A stretch of 64,000 nucleotides of DNA from Micavibrio sp. UBA7657 (GTDB lineage Bacteria; Pseudomonadota; Alphaproteobacteria; Micavibrionales; Micavibrionaceae), in the NCBI GenBank assembly GCA_002483465.1, contig DLHX01000005.1, forward strand, positions 14,451-78,450, in the 5' to 3' direction. The notes below the pieces were generated by a model. The model was not told the DNA's origin. It saw only the letters and a list, made by a program, of their open reading frames with translations, and searched no databases. This document shows, piece by piece, positions 50,289-58,930 of the stretch. Every line of letters starts with the position of its first letter. Position 1 is the first letter of the stretch. Position numbers and translations under genes: made by a program.

Positions 50289-51893
50289 ATGTCCCAGAAC
50301 GAACCCGCGCCGCTCGAGAACGCCGAAGCGATTATAGAAATGTTTGGCGGAATCCGCCCGATGGCCACCAAAATCAACGTACCGGTGACGACTGTGCAGG
50401 GCTGGAAGAAGCGGAACGTGATTCCCGGGGCGCGGCGAGAAGAGATTTTACGCGTGGCCCAGCAACTGGGCTTAGACATCTCCAAAATCATGCAGGCGGA
50501 ACAGCGTCCCGTGCAGGGCAGCGGCGCGAATATCCCGAATAAAATCGATTCAACCGATTTCACCGCCCGGAACACAGATAAAACTCAGGATGAAGCGCCA
50601 GCTTTCATCAGGCCCGAGCCTTACGTGGCCCCCAAAGCGAAAACGGACTCGCTAGAAAGTGAACTGATGCGCAGCGAGCGCCGCGCCATCACCAAGAGCA
50701 CGGCGATCAACCTGTTTCTTGTTCTTATCGCGATTGTTTCAGTTGTTCTGCTGCTGCTGCCCGAGCGCGACCGGCGTCTGGAAGCGCTTGAAAGCGATGT
50801 CAGCGCGATCAAGGAGAAGCAAAGTTTCATCCGCAGTTTAATTCCCGATGACATCGAGGCGAAATTTGCGGCGCTGCAGGCGCAGCTGGGCGGCTATAGC
50901 CCCAGCCTCGGTTCCGCGCTCAAGGAGGCGCAGACAGTTTCCAACGACGTGTTGGGGCCGCATGCGGGGAGCATTGAGCAGCGCGCGCACAAGCTGGAGG
51001 GGCATGTCACGGATATTACCGGCATAACGCCCCCTGCGAATTTCGCAGCGCTGGCGGCGCGCCTGCAGGCGCTGAGTGAGAATGTCGCCGGGCAGTACAA
51101 ATTGAGCCAGAGCACGGAGCAGCTCATGGCGCAGCTCTCGGGCGTCGCTACGGAAGATCCCGCGCAAATCGAACAGGCGCTGCAATCGGCGCAGGAGCAG
51201 GACCCGGCGCTGGCAGAAACATTCGCGGGCGTGCCGCCGCAGGATCTGAAGGCCGCCGCACTGCTGCTCGGCATGACGCAGTTCCGCTCATCACTGAACC
51301 GCGATAACCAGCCGTTTGAAAAGGATCTGGAGCTCATGAAAAAGCTCGTGGGCCAGGATGACCCCGAGCTTGCGGCTGCCATTGACCGGCTTGCGCCCTA
51401 TGCGCAGCAGGGGGTGCTGACGCCTTCGGGATTATCGCAGGAGTTCCGCGGGCTCGCGGGTGACGTTGTCGTGGCGTCGCTACAAGGCGACGACGTATCA
51501 CTTCAGGAAAAAGCGCAAGCAAGGCTTGGCGATATGTTCCAGGTCGAGAAAAACGGCGAACAGGTCAGCGGCACGCCGACGCAAAAGACTCTCGCCAAGA
51601 CTGACAAGTTACTGCAGGAAGGCGATCTGGAGGGCGCGGTTTCGCAAATGCAGACGCTGAACGGTCCCGCCCTCGTGGTGGCGCAACCCTGGCTCTCGAA
51701 GGCGCAGGCAACATTAATGGCGCAGAAATTCAAGCGCATGCTGGTCAGCACGATCAATGTGAAGGGACTGGCTGGCGGCGCACCGATTTATAACAGCGGC
51801 GGTCCGTTGCCGCGCGCGCGCGGCCTCAATCTTCCCCCTGCGCCGGGTCTGATCGAAGAGGATTTACCCGCTACACCTCCCGCCGGCGAGTAA
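50289..51893 (+). CDS. Mitofilin (Mic60)-like membrane protein with N-terminal helix-turn-helix
   Basis: A 534-residue protein in the operon slot between hemD and hemY where alphaproteobacteria carry the Mic60 homologue (COG4223). After a disordered stretch there is one membrane helix (INLFLVLIAIVSVVLLLLP, about residues 140-158), a coiled-coil region (DRRLEALESDVSAIKEKQ), a long Ala/Gln-rich helical part and a C-terminal end with QPWLSKAQATLMAQK. Mic60 shapes intracytoplasmic membranes or cristae. Unusual: residues 11-60 look like a Cro/YdaS-type helix-turn-helix (MATKINVPVTTVQGWKKRNV), placed on the cytoplasmic side. Its role is unknown. Confidence 0.8.
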   Translation: MSQNEPAPLENAEAIIEMFGGIRPMATKINVPVTTVQGWKKRNVIPGARREEILRVAQQLGLDISKIMQAEQRPVQGSGANIPNKIDSTDFTARNTDKTQDEAPAFIRPEPYVAPKAKTDSLESELMRSERRAITKSTAINLFLVLIAIVSVVLLLLPERDRRLEALESDVSAIKEKQSFIRSLIPDDIEAKFAALQAQLGGYSPSLGSALKEAQTVSNDVLGPHAGSIEQRAHKLEGHVTDITGITPPANFAALAARLQALSENVAGQYKLSQSTEQLMAQLSGVATEDPAQIEQALQSAQEQDPALAETFAGVPPQDLKAAALLLGMTQFRSSLNRDNQPFEKDLELMKKLVGQDDPELAAAIDRLAPYAQQGVLTPSGLSQEFRGLAGDVVVASLQGDDVSLQEKAQARLGDMFQVEKNGEQVSGTPTQKTLAKTDKLLQEGDLEGAVSQMQTLNGPALVVAQPWLSKAQATLMAQKFKRMLVSTINVKGLAGGAPIYNSGGPLPRARGLNLPPAPGLIEEDLPATPPAGE

Positions 51894-51923
51894 AATGCGT
51901 TCACCGCTGCACAGGAATACGCA

Positions 51924-53306
51924 ATGATCCGGGCACTCTGGTACATCGTGAAAGTCGGGCTGCTGATCGCGGTGGTGGTGTGGCTGGCCGACCGGCCGGG
52001 CACGGTCAATATCGAATGGCAGGACTATACGGTGCGCGCGCAGGCAGGATTATTTCTTGCTGCGCTCATCGTTGTCATCATGCTCGGGATTTTCGTCTAC
52101 CGGGTGATCCGCACCATCGTCGATCTGCCGAAAACATGGCGGCGCTACCGCGAGATCACGCGCCGCGACAAGGGCTACCGTGCGCTGGCGCTGGGGCTGA
52201 CGGCGGTTTCGGCGGGGGATGCGCGCGCCGCATCGCGCCATGCACACCGCGCCGTGAAGTTCCTGCCGAAAGATAGCGGCATGCCGCTTTTGCTGATGGC
52301 ACAGGCGGAAAGACTGAAAGGAAACGAGACGGAAGCGCGGCGGATTTTCGGCGAAATGCTGCAGAACAAGGACACGGCCTTCCTTGGCGTGCGCGGTTTG
52401 CTGCAGGGCGCACTCGAGGAAAAAGATTACGCGCGGGCGCTCGGCCTCGCGCAGCAGGGACTCGGCCTTTATCCGAAACAGAAATGGGTTTTACGCATTG
52501 CGTACGACCTTGAAATCCGCCTGCGTCACTGGGATGCGGCGCGCAAAATTCTTGGCCGCGCCGAGAAGGCGGGCGCCCTTACAAAAGACGAAGCGCGGAG
52601 CGACCGGGTGGCCATGCTGATGGCGGAAGGAGAAGAATTGCTGCGCTACGGACAGCGCGGACTCGCCCAGAAAAAATTCCATGCTGCGTATAAAATGGAC
52701 CCGTATTTCGCGCCCGCCGTAATGGCGCTGACAAGGCTTCAGAAATATGACGGGCACCGTAAACGCGCAGCAAAACTGGTGGCCAGTGCATGGCAGCGTA
52801 CCGGGCATGCTGCGCTGGCCGAGCTCTGGATGGAGATGAAAGACACCGCGAAAAACGACGACCCGCTGTCACGCCTGAAATGGTCTGAGTCGCTTCTGGA
52901 ATCGCATCCAAACAGTCCGGACGCGCACCTGGTTATTGCGGAAGCGGCTATCGAGGCCGCGCTATGGGGCGAGGCGCGCGATCATTTGTACAAGGCGGAA
53001 AAAGTCGCGGCTGACACGCGCGTGTTCAAGCTTCGCGCCGATATTGAAAAGCGTGCCTTCCAGGATAACAGCGAAGCGCTGATGTGGATGAAGAAGGCGC
53101 AAACCGCGCCCGAGCCGCGCACATGGGTCTGCCGCGCGACGGGCCGGATTTACGACACGTGGCACGCGATTGCCGAGCCGCACGGCTCGTTCAATACGAT
53201 TACATGGGATTTCCCGGGCATGCCGGGCGAGGCGGCGGTGCCGCTGCATATCGGCGCGGCGGATGCGTTGATCGAAGCGCCGTTGATCTTCAGGCCTAAA
53301 GTCTGA
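51924..53306 (+). CDS. hemY: HemY-type membrane TPR protein
   Basis: A 460-residue protein with two N-terminal membrane helices (about 4-22 and 38-60), the HemY_N domain (RDKGYRALALGLTAVSAGDA) and then TPR-like helical repeats in the cytoplasm or periplasm. It is the COG3898 protein that follows hemC, hemD and a mitofilin-like gene in many proteobacteria; it is not the protoporphyrinogen oxidase that shares the name. It probably helps organise late haem synthesis at the membrane. Its end overlaps the convergent rhomboid gene by 11 bases. Confidence 0.9.
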   Translation: MIRALWYIVKVGLLIAVVVWLADRPGTVNIEWQDYTVRAQAGLFLAALIVVIMLGIFVYRVIRTIVDLPKTWRRYREITRRDKGYRALALGLTAVSAGDARAASRHAHRAVKFLPKDSGMPLLLMAQAERLKGNETEARRIFGEMLQNKDTAFLGVRGLLQGALEEKDYARALGLAQQGLGLYPKQKWVLRIAYDLEIRLRHWDAARKILGRAEKAGALTKDEARSDRVAMLMAEGEELLRYGQRGLAQKKFHAAYKMDPYFAPAVMALTRLQKYDGHRKRAAKLVASAWQRTGHAALAELWMEMKDTAKNDDPLSRLKWSESLLESHPNSPDAHLVIAEAAIEAALWGEARDHLYKAEKVAADTRVFKLRADIEKRAFQDNSEALMWMKKAQTAPEPRTWVCRATGRIYDTWHAIAEPHGSFNTITWDFPGMPGEAAVPLHIGAADALIEAPLIFRPKV

Positions 53307-54045
53307 TTTTACCTTTTTGCATCAGGTGAAACAGGCCGATACCGGCCAGGAAGCCGCCGATATGAGCCTGCCATGCCACCCCGCCGCCGCTCAGCGACCC
53401 GGTCAGCACCATGAAGATGATCCAGAATCCAACCAGCGGCCAGGGTCCGCGTGTTTTGTGGCCGAGGCCGCCGCGTTTGCCCATCTGCATGATGAGCGCA
53501 CCGAACAGGCCGCTGACGCTGCCTGAGGCGCCGATGACCGGGATTTCAGAAAAAGGATTGAGCGCGAAATAAACCAGCGCCCCGGCGATTCCGCAGACGA
53601 AAAAGAAAATGATGGTGCGGCGTGTGCCGAATTCGCGTTCGAAAAACACGCCGAGCGAGACGGCCATGACGGAATTGAAAGCCAGGTGCATCCAGCCGCC
53701 ATGGATGAAGATATGCGTGATGGGGCTGAGCGCCGCGCCGTAAGGGAAGGGCTTGAGTACGCCGGTGAAATAGGCGGGCACGAAGCCGAACGTATAGACA
53801 ATCTGTGTCCGCAGTTCTTCAGGCGCCAGCATCATGCCGATCTGCACAATGAAGAAAATCAGGAGCACTGCACGCGTGAATAGCGGAATCAGGCCGAAGT
53901 TGAAAAAGGGCTCTTTCTTTGGAGCTACCGCGCGGATTCGCAACGATTCGCGCTTGCGGCGCTCGTCCTTGGATGGAAAGCGGACAACGCCGCTGTCCTC
54001 TTTGTCGTGACCATTGCCTGAGCCGTTGGTTTTTTTATCGTTCAT
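53296..54045 (-). CDS. Rhomboid-family intramembrane serine protease
   Basis: A 249-residue protein. After a charged cytoplasmic tail (DKKTNGSGNGHDKEDSG) six hydrophobic segments follow. The signature HIFIHGGWMHLAFNSVMA is in the first half, the catalytic serine is in GASGSVSGLFGA, and the partner histidine is in WQAHIGGFLAGIG. Rhomboids cut membrane helices within the bilayer. Substrates are unknown; the nearby giant S74 protein is not an obvious one. The start at 54045 is preferred over 54069 because the preceding residues lie in the terminator T-run. Confidence 0.92.
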   Translation of the reverse strand: MNDKKTNGSGNGHDKEDSGVVRFPSKDERRKRESLRIRAVAPKKEPFFNFGLIPLFTRAVLLIFFIVQIGMMLAPEELRTQIVYTFGFVPAYFTGVLKPFPYGAALSPITHIFIHGGWMHLAFNSVMAVSLGVFFEREFGTRRTIIFFFVCGIAGALVYFALNPFSEIPVIGASGSVSGLFGALIMQMGKRGGLGHKTRGPWPLVGFWIIFMVLTGSLSGGGVAWQAHIGGFLAGIGLFHLMQKGKIRL

Positions 54046-54064
54046 GCGCACCAGTATAATAAAA

Positions 54065-54092
54065 AACACCGCCTTGTTTAAGGGAGGTGTTT
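54065..54092 (-). terminator. Terminator of the 54133 gene
   Basis: On the minus strand AACACC-TC-CCTT pairs with AAGG-CG-GTGTT and is followed by TTTTTATTATA. It lies just before the rhomboid start, separating the two genes. Confidence 0.7.
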
Positions 54093-54132
54093 GAAGTGAC
54101 GTTTTTGATTGGAGACGTCGTGTTTTAAACTT

Positions 54133-54783
54133 TTAGCCTGGACCGGGGCGGAAGCCGATGTCGGCGTTCTTCTCGCGGTCGTATTTGTAGACTTTCTGCT
54201 CGTCGCCGGTCGGCGCCATGAAGGCGGGCGGCGTATATTTGGTGACGAAATCGCCCGCCTGAGCCAGCAGGTCGGTCGCCTGGATCTTGGCGTGCTGAAG
54301 TTGCTTTGCCAGGACGCCCATGACCTTGCCATAGGCTTCGGCGGCCACTTTCGTGCCCATGATGACCATTTCAACGATCTTGCCCATCTCGGGGATTTTA
54401 CCCTCGCGGACGCTGCCGAAGGCTTCGGATGCTAGCGAGCGCATGCTCTCAAGTGATTTTTTCGGTGATTTGCCCCCACCGCCACCTGAGCCGGTTGCTT
54501 TGCCTTCTTCATCTTCCTTGTTGTCGTTGATGATTTCAATGTCGACAAAAGTCGGCATCTGGAAACTTACAGGATAGGATTTCAGCTCCTTGATGCTGAG
54601 TTCCTTGCCGGTCAGGCCGGCGCGCAATTCAATGCGGATCTTTTCGGGGTTGCGCCAGTCCAGCACGATGGAATGGCTTTTAAACTGCCCTTCCTGTCTG
54701 CAGGCATGGACCAGTCTTTTGCCCGGATAGAAGGCCTCGGTAATGCCGGCTTCTTCCAGAAACTGCTTCACGTTCACTTTCAT
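54133..54783 (-). CDS. Hypothetical protein with glycine-rich linker
   Basis: A 216-residue soluble protein. Residues 1-88 form a probable beta-rich domain (IVLDWRNPEKIRIELRAGLT, FQMPTFVDIEIIND); a GSGGGGGKSPKKS linker follows, then a helical segment (MGTKVAAEAYGKVMGVLAK). No family is recognised. The ribosome site is strong (TAGGAGTGG). It has its own terminator and is divergent from a secreted-protein gene. Function unknown. Confidence 0.7.
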   Translation of the reverse strand: MKVNVKQFLEEAGITEAFYPGKRLVHACRQEGQFKSHSIVLDWRNPEKIRIELRAGLTGKELSIKELKSYPVSFQMPTFVDIEIINDNKEDEEGKATGSGGGGGKSPKKSLESMRSLASEAFGSVREGKIPEMGKIVEMVIMGTKVAAEAYGKVMGVLAKQLQHAKIQATDLLAQAGDFVTKYTPPAFMAPTGDEQKVYKYDREKNADIGFRPGPG

Positions 54784-54999
54784 TACACACCACTCCTAAT
54801 CATCTTTTTTTATAGTTTTTTACCAGTCCGTTTGTCCTTGGCCGGTTAATATCCGGTTTATCGCTTACGGAAATTATGATTATAATGCTATAAAAGAGTT
54901 AAGAAAGTATTAACGCCCCTAAGTCTATGAAATAGCGTAATTTTCTCTAACGTACAGGAATGTGCTATACTAGAATCGTTAATAAGCGCAGAAAAACCA

Positions 55000-55605
55000 A
55001 TGATTCGAGCGATTTTCCTTATTACCTTATTAATGTGCCTGGCCGCAGGCCCGGCCAGTGCTGAGGGATTGTGGATTTTCGGCAAGAAAAAGGCCGAAAA
55101 TGCCGCCCCGGAGAGCACCAGCATCTTCAACAAGCCAAAGGAAAAGAAGGCGCAGGCCAAACTCAAGCAATCCTTCATCAATAAATTGTTCGGGCCCGGG
55201 GAGCAGCAGAAAAAAGAAGATCCGGATGTCGTCATCAACGGCATCAAGTTCAAGGGGCTCAAGAAAAGCATGCTGAGCACCTCTTATATCCCGAAATCGC
55301 CTGAGGAAATCATGCTGGTCGCTTTCGCTCATAAAAGCTGGGAAGGGGATATAATGGCGGCAAAGGCTGCTGACGCCCAGAAGCGGATTGAAGAGGCCCG
55401 CCTGAAGAGCGAAGCCGCCATGGAAAAAATGAGGAAAGAGGCCGCCAAAGAGATGGCCGGTGCCGCCCAGGCCAACGCCAAAGCGCAGGCAGAGGCGAAA
55501 ACAGGGAAGAAACCCGCAGCAAGCAACGCAGCATTGCCTGCTGAAAAGCAGATTTTCAACAAGCCCAGCTCCACCAAGCCTTCCAAGGTCTTTAAAGATT
55601 ATTAG
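55000..55605 (+). CDS. Secreted hypothetical protein, Lys/Ala-rich
   Basis: A 201-residue protein with a signal peptide cleaved after ASA at about residue 21. The mature part is basic, with FGKKKAENAAPEST, and two copies of an F-N-K-P motif (SIFNKPKEKKAQ and QIFNKPSSTKPSK). A central helix of AKAADAQKRIEEARLKSEAA type is probably coiled. No domain is recognised. A TATACT box with a weak -35 lies about 25 bases upstream. Function unknown; a periplasmic scaffold is possible. Confidence 0.7.
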   Translation: MIRAIFLITLLMCLAAGPASAEGLWIFGKKKAENAAPESTSIFNKPKEKKAQAKLKQSFINKLFGPGEQQKKEDPDVVINGIKFKGLKKSMLSTSYIPKSPEEIMLVAFAHKSWEGDIMAAKAADAQKRIEEARLKSEAAMEKMRKEAAKEMAGAAQANAKAQAEAKTGKKPAASNAALPAEKQIFNKPSSTKPSKVFKDY

Positions 55606-55928
55606 TGCGTGAGCCGCGCATTTACGATGCGGCGGGTTCGGCTGAAATCATCCATTGCGATGCCTTTATAAAAGAGTCGGAGTGACAGGACTCAGCAACG
55701 TAATAATTCTTCGGAGTCCGTGAGTTTTTTGGAAGTGCGGCGGGTAGCTTTTATTCCTACGAAGAAAAAGAAAAGTTTTATTGCGGCAGCAGCCAGGGAT
55801 CATGGAGCCGTTTTGATGCTTCGTGAGACCTGATTTTATTTCGCTTAAAGTTGCTTCCTGCGCCCGGGTATTGTATTCAAAAAGCTGAATATGCCCGGTG
55901 GGTTTTAAAAAATAATTCCAGAGTTGCA
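55606..55928. other. 323-base gap without a gene
   Basis: Holds two hairpins and no ORF I can support. GGACTC (55688-55693) pairs with GAGTCC (55714-55719) ahead of a T-run at 55725-55730 and may end transcription of the previous gene. A second weak hairpin lies at about 55862-55900, before the next start. Confidence 0.45.
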
Positions 55929-57191
55929 ATGCGTAGTCCGTCTGTTCTGTTCATGAACCGCGTTTATCCTCCTGCCACCGGTGCTACGGGCCGTGTGCTG
56001 CGCGATCTTGCGCGTGCGTTCGCCAAGGCAGGCTGGCAGGTGACGGTTATTACCTGCGGGCCCAAATCGGGCACGGTTCGCGACGGCGGAGTCCGGGTCA
56101 TACGCGTCAAAGGGCGAACCCGCCCGGGTGGAATTTTCTCGTACAGCCTCGCATGGATAAAGATGCTGCTGGCGGCTTTAAGGTTGCCCGCAACCGATCT
56201 CATCGTGACGCTCACTGACCCGCCCATGCTGGTCACGGCAGGGCGCATGGTCCAGCGCGTGAAGAAAAATCGCCACATCCACTGGTGCCATGATCTCTAC
56301 CCGGATATTTTCCCGGCGCTCAGCGTGCCGATGCCGGAATTCCTGATGAAGCCCCTGAAGCGCATGTCGCGCCGCTCGATCCGCGCCTGCGATAAGACCA
56401 TTGTCATTGGACGCTGCATGGCCAAGCAATTAGCCATGGGAGGCGTTGATCCGCGCCATATCACGGTTATACCAAACTGGCCGGATAATGAGCTTGTTGC
56501 TGAGTCGGAACAGGAAGACTCTAATGAAATCATTGAAAATACGGGCTATGTGAATGGCAATCTCCAGATCAACGGTGCCAAGGCCCATGCCGACCAGGTC
56601 AAGGACCCCAACCCCAAATTCCGCGTGCTGTATGCCGGGAATATCGGGCGGGCGCACCCGCTGAACACTATTTTGGACGCTGCGCAGTTGTTAGATCAGC
56701 AGAACCCGGAAATCGAGTTCGTTTTTGTCGGCGATGGGCCGCGTTTCGATGACATCGCGAAGGAGCGGGCGCGGAGGGGACTGCACAATATCCGCTTGAT
56801 GCCCTTCCAGCCGCAAACGCGCCTGAAACAAGTAATGGAGAGCGGTGACGTGCATTTGATTTCCATGCGCGAGGACGCGGCGGGGATGCTGGTACCGTGC
56901 AAGCTTTACGCCGCGCTGGCGGTGGGACGGCCTTCGATCTTTGTCGGCCCGGAGAGCTCGGAGACGGCCAAAGTCATCCATGATTTTCATGCGGGCGCGG
57001 TGATCGCGCAGGGTAACGCGCAGGCGCTGGCCGACCAGATCCGGCATTACCGTCTCAACGGCGAGGACTGGTTTGCAGCCCATAGCGGGGCCGAGGCGGC
57101 GGGCAAGGTTTTCGTGCCGGGAGAGGCCATGAAGGCCTGGATCGAGCGGGCGTGGAGCGTGGTCGAGCCTGATATTGCCAAGAGCGCCTGA
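55929..57191 (+). CDS. Family 4 glycosyltransferase
   Basis: A 420-residue GT-B fold enzyme. The N-terminal lobe starts SVLFMNRVYPPATGATGRVL; the C-terminal lobe opens FRVLYAGNIGRAHPLNTIL, and the donor-binding stretch ends ISMREDAAGMLVPCKLYAAL (the EX7E-like region). It acts on the cytoplasmic face of the membrane to build a lipid-linked glycan. Residues about 205-235 are an insertion of charged sequence between the lobes. Start at 55929; longer frames lack family similarity. Likely part of the polysaccharide group with the genes at 57298 and 57996. Confidence 0.88.
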   Translation: MRSPSVLFMNRVYPPATGATGRVLRDLARAFAKAGWQVTVITCGPKSGTVRDGGVRVIRVKGRTRPGGIFSYSLAWIKMLLAALRLPATDLIVTLTDPPMLVTAGRMVQRVKKNRHIHWCHDLYPDIFPALSVPMPEFLMKPLKRMSRRSIRACDKTIVIGRCMAKQLAMGGVDPRHITVIPNWPDNELVAESEQEDSNEIIENTGYVNGNLQINGAKAHADQVKDPNPKFRVLYAGNIGRAHPLNTILDAAQLLDQQNPEIEFVFVGDGPRFDDIAKERARRGLHNIRLMPFQPQTRLKQVMESGDVHLISMREDAAGMLVPCKLYAALAVGRPSIFVGPESSETAKVIHDFHAGAVIAQGNAQALADQIRHYRLNGEDWFAAHSGAEAAGKVFVPGEAMKAWIERAWSVVEPDIAKSA

Positions 57192-57297
57192 CAGAGGCCC
57201 GGATTGCTGCGCTAAAATCCTGAAATAGGCTTATTTCCTAGATAATAGCCGTATTTTTGCAAAAAAAATGCTGCGCTTTGTCCGTGCATTTGATTGT

Positions 57298-57987
57298 TTA
57301 TGCTGCGGTCTGTAGTAGATACAGGGCGGTGTTTTCCAGGGGCCCGGCTATCTTCAGGCGGCGGCGGATCAGGAACTGTTCGCCACGCGCTGCCCGCGAT
57401 TTTTGCTGCGATCTTTCCACCGTGCATACAGGCAGGGGATAGTAATCGACATGCTTGACATGCTGCAGCATTCTGGCGGTGAAATCGTAGTCTGCTGCGA
57501 TTTTATACTGCACGTCAAAAGACAGGCCGTTCAGGGCGCCGCGCCTGTAAACCATGGCCGGGTGCGGCGTGAACATGCCGAGGCGCAATTGGGTGTGCGC
57601 ACGGGCCGATTTATAAGTTTCGCCTTCAAGGCTATCCCCGTAGATGAAGTCCGGGGCTTTGCGGGCCGAGCGGATAAAATTGTGCAGGCGGGCGAGCGTA
57701 TTGGCGAAGGCCAGTTTGCTGCCTGCATCCAGGAACAGGACGTAATCCCCCGATGCCCGGGCGAGGCCCAGATTCATGGCGTCATATTTGCTGCAACCTT
57801 CGCGGTTGATTGCGCTTGCGTTGCTGTGGGTCAGGAAGCCTCCCGTGCCGTCCGCCGAGCCGCCATCGATGACGATCCATTCAAAATCCCGGAAGGACTG
57901 GAGCTTCAGGGAACGGTCGGTCTTCTGCAGGCCCGGCAGGTTGTTGTGCGTTACGGTGATGATTGAAAAAACGGGATTTTCGCGCAT
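57298..57987 (-). CDS. Family 2 glycosyltransferase
   Basis: A 229-residue GT-A enzyme: FSIITVTHNNLPGLQKTDRS at the start, EWIVIDGGSADGTGGF, then YVLFLDAGSKLA, where the usual DxD reads DAG, and PHPAMVYRRGALNG. It lies eight bases after the SLBB export gene on the same strand, so it belongs to that unit. The lack of a standard DxD may weaken metal binding. Sugar unknown. Confidence 0.85.
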   Translation of the reverse strand: MRENPVFSIITVTHNNLPGLQKTDRSLKLQSFRDFEWIVIDGGSADGTGGFLTHSNASAINREGCSKYDAMNLGLARASGDYVLFLDAGSKLAFANTLARLHNFIRSARKAPDFIYGDSLEGETYKSARAHTQLRLGMFTPHPAMVYRRGALNGLSFDVQYKIAADYDFTARMLQHVKHVDYYPLPVCTVERSQQKSRAARGEQFLIRRRLKIAGPLENTALYLLQTAA

Positions 57988-57995
57988 TATCTTTC

Positions 57996-58922
57996 TTACC
58001 TATTTTTCCTATCATCGGTAATAAGCCCGGCGTTCGCAAGGTTATCGCGGGCCGCGCTCAAGCTATCCCCGTCTTTCGCGGAAAACAGGATGGTGCCTTC
58101 GTCCAGACCGAGGGCTGCGGCAAGGGCCTGTTTATCTTCGCCGGGGAGAAGTTCATAAATGCCCGGGCGTTTTGCTTTCCCGGCGACAGCCATGGTCGGG
58201 CCAAGGGGCGGCACAAGGATGCGGTCGCCATCCTGCAGCTGGAGGTCGAGGCCGGAGCCGTGCAGCAAAAGCGCATAGAGGTCTATGGCGGTGCTGGCGC
58301 CATTACGCACCAGCCTGATCTGGCGCAGTGAGCCGTCTTTTGCGATGCCGCCTGCCTCGATCAGGGCGTCGACTACGGTATGGAAGATGGTCAGATTCTG
58401 GCGCCCAGGTCGCTGCACATGACCCGTTACCAGCACCCCGATCTGGCGCACCGAGGACAGCGAGAGTTCGGCATCCGTATTGTGCAGGGTGCGGGCAGCG
58501 GCCTTGACGGAAAGCCGCACCTGCCCGATGGCGCGGCCTTCTGCCGGGATAGGCGGCAGGCCGGGAATGCTCAGCAGGCCTTCAGGGGTGATTTTGTAGA
58601 GGCCGTGGTCAGTGCGCTGGCCTGTGAAAGCGATTTCAAGCTCGTCGCCCGCGTGCAGCAAAAATTCGTCCCGTGCCTCGCCCTCCGGCATGCGGGGGCT
58701 AGAGGCAGCGGCTTTATCCAGTTGCTTGCGGATTTCAGGCCCCGGCACGGCGAACAGGTCATAGCCGAATTGCTGCAGTTTCTGGCCTGCGCGGGTGGAA
58801 TACATGGTTTCCAGCGCCGAGAGTTGTTCCTGCGGCGCTGTCATCGCAATTTTGTTGGCGAATGCGGCGGGAGCAAAAAGCGCAGCAAAAATTAGTGAAT
58901 AAAGAAGAGTTTTTACAAGCAT
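57996..58922 (-). CDS. Polysaccharide export (Wza-like) SLBB-domain protein
   Basis: A 308-residue protein with a signal peptide cleaved after AFA (about residue 22). It has a Poly_export domain (HAGDELEIAFTGQRTDHG, LYKITPEGLLSIPGLPPI) and SLBB-type repeats (VLVTGHVQRPGRQNL and AVAGKAKRPGIYELLPGEDK). No lipobox cysteine is seen, so it is periplasmic rather than a typical outer-membrane Wza lipoprotein. It is shorter than Wza (about 380). Grouped with the glycosyltransferase at 57298. Confidence 0.85.
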   Translation of the reverse strand: MLVKTLLYSLIFAALFAPAAFANKIAMTAPQEQLSALETMYSTRAGQKLQQFGYDLFAVPGPEIRKQLDKAAASSPRMPEGEARDEFLLHAGDELEIAFTGQRTDHGLYKITPEGLLSIPGLPPIPAEGRAIGQVRLSVKAAARTLHNTDAELSLSSVRQIGVLVTGHVQRPGRQNLTIFHTVVDALIEAGGIAKDGSLRQIRLVRNGASTAIDLYALLLHGSGLDLQLQDGDRILVPPLGPTMAVAGKAKRPGIYELLPGEDKQALAAALGLDEGTILFSAKDGDSLSAARDNLANAGLITDDRKNR

Positions 58923-58930
58923 AATTCAGT

